A DNA stretch of 19,780 nt. Source: Gryganskiella cystojenkinii. Its lineage: Eukaryota > Mortierellomycota > Mortierellomycetes > Mortierellales > Mortierellaceae. Location: NCBI GenBank assembly GCA_015852425.1, contig JAAAIG010000623.1, positions 3,610-23,389 of the forward strand, read 5' to 3'. Shown in pieces: positions 1 through 9,199 of this stretch (within the stretch, counting starts at the first letter, position 1; every line of letters starts with the position of its first letter). The translations under genes were made by a program, and so were the position numbers. The notes under the pieces are model-generated. The model saw nothing but the letters and a program-made list of their open reading frames with translations. It did not search any database and was not told the origin of the DNA.

Positions 1-62
1 TTGAAAGGACTATTTACAATATGAGAAAACGAAAAATGAAAAAAAAATGAAGAGAGCAAGAA

Positions 63-3000
63 CTACTTCTCTCCAACAGGGGCAGCGACAAGGGGTTGGA
101 ACTCGTATCTGGATTTAGGGACTAGCATAAACGCAATCCGTTCACATAAATCTTCCTCCTCGTCCTCTTCCTTCTTAGAGTTTCTGACCGACTTTTCCTC
201 TACAGGAACTGGAGGAGGTTCTAATGCCTCCAAAGCCAAAGGCGAGATGAACGTGGTCGTGGTGATGACTCGATTCTTGGGTGAGACCTTGGTCGGCAAG
301 ACCGGTGTGGGACGCGTCAACGTCGCGGCCGTGGCCTTGGTCGTCATCGTTGTCGTCGTTGCTGTCGCTACGGTGGGCTTGGAGGGTACCCGATCCTTGC
401 GACCCATGGCCAAGAGCGCTACGACCTGTCGTCGAGCCTCCTGTTGAAGATCCGCGTCCCTGTCGCTGTCCTGATAAATATTAAGGTTGTTGTTATGGTT
501 ATTGTTGGTAATATACAAACCACTCGAGGGTAAAGCGCCATCGAGTGTACTGGTGGAGCGGGCAAACTCCTGTCTAGCTGTGGCAGCCTCGTCGCCCTTC
601 TTGTTCTTGAGGTCCTTCGTTAGCATGGTCAGGTCCAATCCTCGTCCATTCGCGAGTCTTAGGGAATCGTGGCGACGACCACCGCTCCTCCTGGCCTTGT
701 TCGACTCATCCTCGAGAGGGATCTGCAACACTTCCTCTGCTTGTCTAGACTTGGAAAGGGTCATGGTCTTGGATCGAAACAAGGCCACCCTTCGAGTTGT
801 TCCCGAGTATGACGTCGTTTCCTTGGTGACGTGATTCAACGACAGTGAAGGTGTACTGATCGACGCCAAGGAGGCAGGATTTACAACCACAACTATAGGT
901 GCTGTCGCCTGTTGCAGGTCCACGATCCCGTCGGGTCCTTGGGTGAGTTCTCGAGGAATAGACAAGTCCTGCGTGGACGACGGGCCACCAGTGAGATGGA
1001 GGTTGACACGATCGCTTCCGGACCCCGCATAAGAGTTGGGCCGACTGCTACCGAATCGACGAGCCAGAGATCGAAACGAGGGGGCTAGGTCTTTCATTGT
1101 CTTCTTGGGTGAAAGCGAAGTTGATTCCTGTCCTTGTGAGAGGGTCATGTCTGAAGCTGGTTCCGGTGACCGTGGAGAAACCGGCGCCAGAGAGGTCTTT
1201 CGTTGAGTCCTGTCAGCTGTGGTCGAGATTGTGGTAGAGGTGTCCTTAATATCTCCCTTGCGTAAAAACATGGACAAGAACTTGCAATCTGAGGTCATCG
1301 ATTTGGCGCGTGTTACGGGCTTGGTCGTCGGTGAATCTTTTTTGTTGCCAGCATTCGTGTTTGACCTTTCAAGTTTTTTAGTCTTTTGCTTTAAGCCTCG
1401 TCCGTCTGAGCGTTCATACCCAAGAACGGACGTGGGCGGTGTCGGTGGAAGCGCCGGTCCTCGAGAAGAAGAAGAAGTCGAAAGGCCTAGTTGCAACGCC
1501 GTCTGAGAAGTTAACTCTGAAGAGGCGAGCCGGTTCAAGGACCTAGTTCGTGCCGCTGTCTCCGACTCGGGAACAACCAACGCATGAATCTGCACCTGAC
1601 TCTGGCTCGTATGATGCTGCTGCTGTCCCTGCTGCTGTCGTTCATGCAGTTGACGTTTGCGTGCTGCCGCGGCTAAAGCCTCCTCTTGGAGCTGTTGCTG
1701 TTGGTAATAACAATGACGCTCCCAAGCGAGATCTTTTGCTGATCGAGTACCCTTGGACACAGAAGAAGACGTTGACGATGGGTAGTATCCAAGATCACCT
1801 GCCGAGACTGCACCTGGGGCATGTCGAGCATGATGGCGAAGTGTCACTGATCGAGCCACGGCAGAGGGGGACGAATGAACATGAGGAAGGACATATTCAT
1901 CCCGATACATCTGGAGCTGCTGCTGTTGCTGTTGACGAAACTGCTGTTGGGTCTGCTGTTGCATTTGGTGCCACTGTCGACGCATCTGGTGCTCCTGGCG
2001 GACTCGCTCCGCCGGCGTCAGATCTTCGAGTCTCGGAGGCGCAGGGTAATGAGTCGAAGAGGCCGCAGTCGACCTTGGTGCCATTGAAGGTGACCTTGCT
2101 AGCGGTGGGAGCGAAAATCGATGACTGAGCGTTGTGGAGGTCGAGCGGCGATAGTCCGGATCCACATGATGATGATAGATTAATTCGGGTTCGATATAAT
2201 TCCTGACGCGGGGAAGATTTGGTTCGTGTGGCCGTTGCTGCTGCTGTTGCTGTTGTTGCTGTGGACGAGGGTAAAACCCCGGTCGAACGGGCTGAGCCGT
2301 CGCTGAAGGCGGTAGTCTCCGACCAGGTTGCGGCGGTTGGAGAGGAACATTGGATGAATGGAAGGTTGGTGAGCCTTGCTGGTATCGGGGGTGTTGATGG
2401 TGAAGTTGTTGGTGGTAGGCGGGTGGAGAGGGATGATTAGGGTGATAATTGTAATAGTCGCCTTTAGTTCCAGAAGAAGGCTCATTGGGTCGAAGTTGGT
2501 GATGGTCCCTGTGAGCACCGCTATTATTAACAATGGACACAATAGGTTGCTGTTGCTGAGGGTGAGGAGGTTGCTGTTGAGCTTGGACAAGGAAATCCAG
2601 TCGTTGGGGTGAGGGCAAGGGTGTAGGCAAAAGATGTGACGATTGCTGAGCTGCTGCAGGGCGGTAATGATGTTGAAGACGATGTTGATCCACTTGATCC
2701 CGAGAGACAGTTTCAGTCTCACCCTGGTTAACCGGGCCTGCAGGGAAGGCATCTTGATGTTCCAACCAGGCTGCGACAAATTCCTTCTTGGTGGTCCGTT
2801 TACCAGGCGGGAGATGACCCTCACTCAGACTCCAAGTGACATCCCCAGTACCATACATGTGCCCGCTCTTGCTATTTTGTTGAGGAGAAGGTTGGGCTGG
2901 AGTTGTATAGCCTTCAACTCCGCGGAGAGATTCTTCCTTTTCAAGGTTCAATGTGATGAGAGCGCGTGGTGGCTTTGACAGGCGATCGTGGCGGTGATGA

Positions 3001-4933
3001 AGGTGAGTATGATGATGATGAATTTGAACGGGCTCATCAGGGAAATGAAAAGAGCTGTGTATCGATGTTGGGTTTGGAGTTGAGATCGAGAGGTCGTGGA
3101 GATGTTGTTGCTGCTGTTGTTGTTGATGTGGCGGCGGTTGCTGCAGATGAAGGTGGCGTAATGAAGGGGATAGTGGTGCATGACCACCCTCCATCCATTC
3201 CGAATTTGACAGCAACGTGTTCGACCCCGAGGATTGAGCCGAGGATGCATAAACTGACAGCCTATCCTTGGCGCTCGTGCTGTGCTGACGCTGATGCTGC
3301 GAGTGTTTGTTGGTTCGGGAATGCCGACGACGCACGGACGTACCCCTGAGGACCAGACCACGTTTGCGAAGCGAGCGCTTCTTGGCCTGCAAGAGACTCA
3401 GCAGGATCATGGTTAACGTGACTGACAACAGCGTGGCGATCGAAGATCGTGAGACTTTTGCTGTTGCGATCGTTGCTGAGTGGGAGGAAGAAATGCCTTC
3501 AAAGGCACCCGTTTCCGAGGCAGTCTTTGGCGATGGCGTTCTTTCGTCGTCGTTGTTGTTCTGGGCAGAAACAGAGTCGATGACCGCAAGAGAATTCTGT
3601 GCATAACATACGAGGTTTGAGCTCTGTTGTGTTTGCTGCTGTTGTTGTTGTTCACCGTTTCGCTGTTGTAGAGGCGAATATCCATGTTTGTTGGGTTTGT
3701 TGACAAAATGGTCGAGGTGGTTGTCTGTGCTGTTGTCGTGCTCAATGTTTTGGTCCAAAACAATCCCCAAGACATCTGCAGCAACTACGACAGCACCTCC
3801 AGAAACGACAATGCTGCTACTGGTTTCAGCAGTGAGTGAGGTTGGTATTGTTTCTGCTTTTGTTGTTGTTGTGGACACAGCCAAAAACCCATCATCTGAT
3901 CCCTTTAGCGCTAATGAGCCTACCCTATCATTATTGTTGCCCTCCATTTCTTTACGTTCTTCTCGTTCCTTTTGCTCTTCCGCGATTTGTTCAATTGAGT
4001 TGCAGAGCGACCGCATTACCAAATCTGACTGCAATGTCATTGGTGTTGTGGTGGTGCTACAAGATGACAAAGACGAAAGATCTTTCGAGGAAAGTACAGA
4101 AGAGGGTGTTGCAGAAGAGGAAGAGGTCGAGGCCGTGGACGCGTTCCTGATCAAAGCTCTCAACTGACAAAACCGGATGTCGAAAAGAAAATTGTGATGG
4201 AAAGGTTATTTTGGGGGTGGTGATGAAATTGTAGTAATCAATTGGTTGCAATGAATATGTAACGTCAAAGAGCAAGCAGGGCAAGGGTTGGAAATACAAA
4301 ATAGGGTCAGGATGTGTTTAAGGAAATATGGTGGCAAAGTGGCAAATGTTGATCGATCGTTAAGCACAGTCGGCGAGTGAGGCGTAATTTTTCAGGGGTG
4401 AGCATCATTGTTTTCCAAGAAGAGACGCAGTCGAGAACGGAGAAAACACCATTGAACGCAGTTGCGTGTCAGTGGTGGCAAAAAATATGCACCCAGAAGA
4501 AGTGAGAGAAAAAAGATAGTTTGAAGGCCGTGCAGTTCGGAGTAGTGTTTGTAAATGAGAAAAGAAGCAAGGCAAGGTAAGTTGAGGGAAAGTGAAAGTC
4601 CGTTTGTTGTTTGGCATGTGTGGGTGTATTTGCGATGCGCGAAGGAAACGGTTGTTGGATGGAACATTGGGGGTTGGAAGGCAAAAAGAAACGAAACGGT
4701 TAGTTATCCGATCCATCAATCGTCAAGGCAAAGGGATACATGCCGAATATGTTGTTGGTTTAGAATGTTACCTTTTGAGAAGTCTTTTCCTGGTAACGAA
4801 CATGGGCATCGACCAGAAGGCTCTGGACCAGTTGTGTAGGTTGTCTGGATTGGGAGATCTTTGACGAGGAGAACATGGCCAGGGTGAAGAACAGGTGGTA
4901 CCTGGCCACGATGGGAGAGAGAACGTTGGCCAT
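63..4933 (-). CDS. Large polyQ/Ser-rich putative membrane protein (two-exon model)
   Basis: I do not recognise this protein. The model is exon 1 4933-4772 and exon 2 4163-63 (stop TAG at 65-63), giving 1420 residues. The long exon has no ATG near its 5' end: it is open from TTG at 4163, directly after an acceptor (ttttgtcag), and an in-frame TAA lies about 45 nt further upstream. Exon 1 ends at a phase-0 donor (AAAAG|GTAACA) and its codons look coding, so the join is well supported although the intron is 608 nt. Visible parts: a short hydrophobic N-terminal segment (about residues 9-21); a Ser/Thr-rich region with a short Glu/Lys/Arg stretch (about 115-127); a strong membrane segment near 295-313 (SIATLLSVTLTMILLSLLQ) followed by basic KKRSLRKRG; then roughly 1100 disordered residues with many Gln, His, Pro and Ser runs and an acidic patch near the C-terminus. 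The layout suggests a membrane-anchored scaffold or sensor, which is inference. Further upstream exons are possible (donor near 5552). The long exon is certain; the exact start is less so. Confidence 0.72.
2235..2261 (-). repeat. CAG/CAA repeat encoding nine glutamines
   Basis: Nine consecutive Gln codons, mixed CAG and CAA, lie in the disordered tail of the large membrane protein. The interrupted codon pattern should slow repeat slippage compared with a pure CAG run. Shorter Gln runs flank it. Confidence 0.9.
3105..3125 (-). repeat. CAG/CAA repeat encoding seven glutamines
   Basis: Seven Gln codons follow a Pro-Pro-Pro-His stretch in the large protein, just C-terminal of its membrane segment. 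A His-rich run lies about 30 residues further on. Confidence 0.9.
4164..4771 (-). other. Long intron of the large polyQ protein gene
   Basis: Proposed 608-nt intron: donor GTAACA at 4771 and acceptor TTTTGTCAG ending at 4164. The phases agree (0/0), and the joined protein reads smoothly from a hydrophilic exon-1 end into the Ser-rich start of exon 2. It is several times longer than most introns in the window, so a small missed exon inside it cannot be excluded. I see no convincing coding stretch within it. Confidence 0.6.
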
Positions 4934-6102
4934 TGAGGTCAAAAGCACAACCTCCCCTATGTCTGATTTCAGCTGCACCGATGAAGGGAGAGAGTCGTGT
5001 CGGTGATTCAGGAGGGGAGGACGAAGAGTGCGCTTATGGGTTTGAGGAGTTTGAAGGGGCCGAGAGAATAAATGGAACCGAGCGCAATGCGCTTGCAGTG
5101 ACAGAAAGGAAGAAGAGAAGAGATTGTGAAAGAAATAGAAAGAGCGGTGGAGGAAAGGAAAGAAAGATGGAGAGGAGATTTGGGCTAGTGCTTTGATGAG
5201 CTTTAGTTGTGGGGAGAGTAGGAAAAAAAACAAAAAACAAAATAAAAGAGGCGAGTTTGAGAGCAGAATTGTGGCGACAGCCTCGTTTTTTACAGAGATC
5301 GGAAGAATATTTTGCTCTTTTCGCCCGTTTTGTTCTTGATTCTCGTCTGCTTTGGTAAAGAGAGACATTAGACGCTCTTGAACGACAAGTCTGCAGGTGC
5401 TGCAGATGCGAAAAGGGAAGACCACAGACAGAAACACCCATTTTGTTGACACGCAAAGCACCCCAGGCGCAAGACCTAAATCGAACGAACGGCTTGCCAG
5501 GACAGAGACACGGACAGGGCGGACAGGTCTTTCATTGTACTTCATTCCTTACCGTTGAGAGGGATTTTTCTTTCGTTTCGGCAGTGCCTGGGAAATGCCT
5601 CTGAAAAAACCTTACTTGCACCCTGTCGACTCTTCTTGATGAGTTCTCGATCTTTATTCCGCCCCTGCCCCTGCGACATCCACCCCCTTTCCACTTTCAA
5701 ACTGTTCCCCCGTTGACGTTTTTTTTCGCTCCTCTTTTCGGATGCAGATCTCCTTCCTTCCTGTGTGGCGGTGTAGGGATAGTTAGGGCTATGTTGGATG
5801 TCCTTGTAAGATAACGTGTCAAGAACCTTGAAATAAGAAGACACAAAATAGACGACAATGTCTGACCCGTACGATACTCGTGGGTGCCATGTGTGTTTAA
5901 AAAAATCCAGTCTAGCCGGTCTAGCCATTGTCGTTCATCAATTCTTGGCAGAAACACAAGGGTTTAAATTCCTTCCCTGTTAATATTTCTGCCTCCATCT
6001 GCCACTTCGTCATTTGCTCATGTGGCCACAAACACAAACGATAATGAACCCGAAAAACGCATGGCCCAAGTCTCTCTTTTTTTGTGACACCACTTCATCT
6101 TG
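4934..6102. other. Upstream/intergenic region of the polyQ protein gene
   Basis: No certain gene. On the minus strand it holds long pyrimidine-rich tracts (the plus-strand purines at about 5090-5260), as in fungal leaders or introns. A strong minus-strand donor (AACG|GTAAGG) sits at 5552-5551 and a phase-compatible acceptor (aaatcag) at 4964-4963, directly upstream of the proposed start exon; together they suggest a leader or further coding exon. An open frame of 128 codons at 5928-5542 ends at that donor, but its composition is not convincingly protein-coding. Confidence 0.45.
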
Positions 6103-6582
6103 TTATTTTGCATCGTTCACCTTTTGATTGGGTGCAGTTCTGTTGACGACCACGGAAAAAGTTATCCTAAACTCCAAGGCTCCTCCGAAAAGTCCGTCCC
6201 GCCCATTAAACAGTTGACCTAGATACATCGAGACTGAGGAGGTCTGTAGGGTAGGGAGGGGAGGCAAGACGGCCACAAAAATAGCAACTTCCTTTCTTAT
6301 TTTGTTATCTTTGACGCTCTTGACGAATTGCAGAGCTGTTTCTGTTTGCACGTCGAACAAATGAGGACCCGATTCACACCGTTCTCTTTGTGTTGACCAG
6401 CCCAGCCACATTTTGTAAACAAATGTTATAAAAAAAGTCTTTGGACCTTGTACCTCTCGAATTCCGCGGAAAGAACAACGCTCTGGACTCGGCTTGAGAA
6501 TGAACTCGCCGTTGTCCTTTTTCGATCGCTTCCATTTCCAAACAATTTGCTCCTGGCCAGGAAACTCTTTGTGTTGTATCAT
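6103..6582 (-). CDS. Doubtful hypothetical ORF, 159 codons
   Basis: An uninterrupted minus-strand frame from ATG at 6582 to TAA at 6103. I recognise no family. The first half is Lys/Glu/Trp-rich (for example QIVWKWKRSKKDNGEF) and a stretch reading LFDVQTETALQFVKSV is protein-like, faintly like the end of a PH/PTB-type fold, but this is only an impression. The A at -3 gives a favourable start context. Against it, the same AATAAA that overlaps the start could be the polyadenylation signal of the upstream coiled-coil gene, so this may be 3' untranslated or intergenic DNA. Confidence 0.25.
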   Translation of the reverse strand: MIQHKEFPGQEQIVWKWKRSKKDNGEFILKPSPERCSFRGIREVQGPKTFFITFVYKMWLGWSTQRERCESGPHLFDVQTETALQFVKSVKDNKIRKEVAIFVAVLPPLPTLQTSSVSMYLGQLFNGRDGLFGGALEFRITFSVVVNRTAPNQKVNDAK

Positions 6583-6588
6583 TTTATT
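6583..6588 (-). terminator. Candidate poly(A) signal of the coiled-coil gene
   Basis: AATAAA on the minus strand, about 140 nt past the stop codon of the coiled-coil protein gene. This is a plausible distance for a fungal 3' untranslated region. The hexamer is common by chance. Confidence 0.4.
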
Positions 6589-6730
6589 TTTGTTGTGGGG
6601 GAATAATAAAGCTATGGTATCTCGAGTTGAAAGATCTTTGTTGTTTTCATCAATGTCGCTCCCTGGTTTTCTTTTTCAGGAGAGATGGCTCCCCCCTCTT
6701 TTTTTGAGAATCTTGTAGCGCTGGGACTCC

Positions 6731-8536
6731 TCAGTAACACCATACTTTTGGTTGGACATTAAAGCCGTTGATCTCGTCCTTGAAAGGGGGGAAAATGACC
6801 AACGCGACCTTGCCGTCCGCGTTATTCTTGAGTGACTGTGCCATGGTTTCTTCATCAAAGGGTGTTCCAATCGCTACTGTCCTAGGAGAGATCACGGACT
6901 CGAGAGAGGTCATGGCCATGGAGAGGTCAAAGGCCCTATTGCAAATCTCTTGAATCTTGGCAGCCTCGTTCGTGTTGGCATAGACACTCGAGATGATCTC
7001 GAGGAGCACATGTGTAGCCGTATCAACTTCTTCTTGCTGTCGACGTTTGGTCGAAGGGTCCTGCATGATCATGACGCAGAGTTGTTGACGCCAACGGACC
7101 GCCAGTTTCGGGTTCCGAACCAACATCCAGTCGTAAATCTCTTGGAACCCCCTGTTATAATCAAAGACACAGCAGAGGGGCTTTTCAAAGAAACAGCTGA
7201 CCAGCGTCGACATCACGACGGACTCCATGAAAAGGTTCAGGTGGTAGGGTTCCAGTTTGTCCTCCGGCACAGGGAAATCCTCGAGTTTGTTGGAGGTTCT
7301 GAGAAACTCGATCGCTGCTGTCCGGTTCAGGTTGATAGAGCGACTGCCCTGCGCTTTACGGATGAGATGTTCGATCGTGGCCTTGAGTAAGTTCAAACGT
7401 TCCATGATCGTGGAATGGTCATCATCCGTGGCGCGAATCATCCTTACGTGATCCAGATAATTCTTGGACATGACATCGTAATCCCGTTGTTGATTTTCGA
7501 GCTTGGCCTTGAGTTCCTGATTTTGACGTTGGAGCTCACTCACAGTCTGGCTCAAACGAGACCTTTCTTCCTCGACATTGAGTCGTTGCTGTGCAGAGTC
7601 GTTGAGGCTTATCTTGAGTTGACTGTTGAGGGTCGAGAGTTCCGTGATTGTGTTTTGGTAATCGGATTCCCTATTGGAGAACTCGCCACTTTTGCGAACT
7701 CGGGGGACAGGGGAGCCCTCACGACTGATCGTCAATACTTCTGTCGAGAGTCGTTTGATCTTGTCCATGCCTCGCTGTTGAACCTCGCTGAGACTGTTGA
7801 CAGGCGAGGATTGTTTTGTGGGTATATCGTTCATGTTGACCCTGAAGGGCTGGTGGTCTAGAAAAAAATTGTAAAGGTCAAAAACAAAAAGTTCTCACGT
7901 AAGCATACAAGGACAGGGGGGCATTCATTGCCGACGGATAGAACTTGTATTTTCCATAGTTGTCTTGAATCCCATGGATGTATGTGTCATTGGAGTTGAC
8001 GTTTCCATCCTGTATTGATCCGACATCGTTCATCAAGTCCATGGGCCTAACCATTCCTCACAGGGCACATTATAGCACGCGCCTTTGTTATGCGCCGAAA
8101 CCTTGTTCCCGCGCGCCTCTTTCCAAATTTTTTGACGCATTGTCCCTGACTTACTCTGCTCGTCCTGGTCCAAGTGAGAGTCACCTTGGTCAATGAAAGG
8201 ACTGGTACTGCTGTAGGGCTGGATGGGCGTGGCCATGGTCAAGGCGACGGTTGGTCGAGAGACGGGCGAGACTGGGTTCGAGATGGAGAGCGAGTTTCGA
8301 GCAGAGGATGGTTCATCGGGCAGTTTTTTGATCTCGAGGTTCATGGTCTGCATGGTTGTGGGTGAGGGGAGAAGACTTGTTGATTTTTTGCGCTCATCGA
8401 ATGAGGGTGCGCTGTAAAAGGCTGAGAGGGCACGATTGAGTCGGATGGGCGAAGGAGGTGAGGACGCGAACTGTCTTCTCTGCTGTTGCTGCTGTTGTTG
8501 CTGTTGCTGCGCCTGTGCCTTCGAGCTCGAGGACAT
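6731..8536 (-). CDS. Coiled-coil protein with polyQ N-terminus (three exons)
   Basis: Model: exon 1 8536-8155, exon 2 8056-7899, exon 3 7849-6731 (stop TGA at 6733-6731), 552 residues. Splice evidence: donor GTAAGT with acceptor tgag (phase 1, 98-nt intron); donor GTGAGA with acceptor ccaccag (phase 0, 49-nt intron). A nearer tctag would shift the frame. The N-terminal 127 residues are disordered with ten consecutive Gln. Residues 181-239 contain several Ser-Pro-type sites. About 240-345 form a heptad-rich coiled coil. The remaining 200 residues look globular, with several aromatic and Cys residues, and end in a predicted strand-rich region (KVALVIFPPF). No catalytic motif is visible and I cannot name the family; a scaffold or tether role is inference. 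It is transcribed divergently from the Hsp70-like gene. The last four residues overlap a possible donor (AAGTATGG), so an extra 3' exon is possible. Confidence 0.75.
8480..8509 (-). repeat. CAG/CAA repeat encoding ten glutamines
   Basis: Ten Gln codons within the first 20 residues of the coiled-coil protein, mixed CAG/CAA, flanked by Ala-Gln and Arg-Arg. A candidate length-polymorphic site. Confidence 0.9.
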
Positions 8537-9199
8537 GTTGGTAAAGAGAGAGTAGCTTGAGATTGCGGGTTAAAAAGAGGCGGAACGGAAGAAAAGGAAG
8601 ACAAGGACTTGAACAGACAGACGGACAGACAGTAACGGCGATGAAAGGAAGACAGCAGACTTGATGAACGAAATGAGCAACAAAAAAGAAGCGAAAAAGG
8701 GTCACTCAAACCCTGAAAATAGAAAATCGACCACAGCCCAATCGACACTGGGAAAATAAAAAAACGTTTTTGGGTGCGTGTGGGAGGACAAGAAAGAGCC
8801 AAGATTACAACAAAGGATGGAGTCTCCTCAGAAACAGCAGCATAACAGCCAGCAGAAGTGAAGCACAACATCAATGGCAATGGGCCATCCCTTGCCACAA
8901 ACAGGGCAAAAAACCTGTCAAGAGGGAAAGACATCTTGAGCATGAAATCCCTCTACTCCTGACCTGGAAACTACGGGCGGGCAATCCCCCAAAGCGATCA
9001 GTTATTAAGCCATTTTCCCTTTGCTCTCCTTCGCCACACTCATAAATAATTTATTTTCTGGACTCTCTCTCACACCTTTGCTTTCATTTTCTTTTCTTCT
9101 CTTTTCATCGCAATCTCACGTCATTCCCCTCCGTCTCCTCTTTCCCTGTCTCTCTTTTCCTCCAACAACTCATACACGTATTCACCTCCCACATTCACC
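8537..9199. promoter_or_regulatory. Divergent promoter, coiled-coil gene / Hsp70-like gene
   Basis: 663 bp separate two start codons pointing away from each other. The right half has an AT-rich TATA-like stretch (ataaataatttatt, from about 9042), then about 130 nt of C/T-rich DNA up to the Hsp70-like ATG, typical of fungal transcription start regions. The left half is A-rich on the plus strand, giving the same pyrimidine-rich leader for the minus-strand gene. I found no clear GAAnnTTCnnGAA heat-shock element. No other gene is visible here. Confidence 0.55.

Noticed and set aside
2235..3125. CTG/TTG runs as a satellite or array
   Set aside because: They are in frame as Gln codons inside a long open frame, so they are coding repeats and not an array.
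4161..4163. TTG as the start codon of the large exon
   Set aside because: Fungal nuclear genes very rarely start at TTG, and it lies directly after a good splice acceptor; a spliced upstream exon explains it better.
247..4167. Many plus-strand open frames opposite the large polyQ gene
   Set aside because: They are translations of the antisense of CAG/CAA and Ser codons (Val/Leu/Ala-rich runs) with no domains; shadows of the real gene.
4760..5545. 261-codon minus-strand frame read as one gene
   Set aside because: Only its last 54-65 codons look coding; the middle is Phe/Leu/Ser-rich from pyrimidine tracts, and a donor follows the coding part.
7850..7862. Nearer acceptor (tctag) for exon 3 of the coiled-coil gene
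   Set aside because: It would give the wrong phase and an early stop; the CAG eight bases further keeps the frame.
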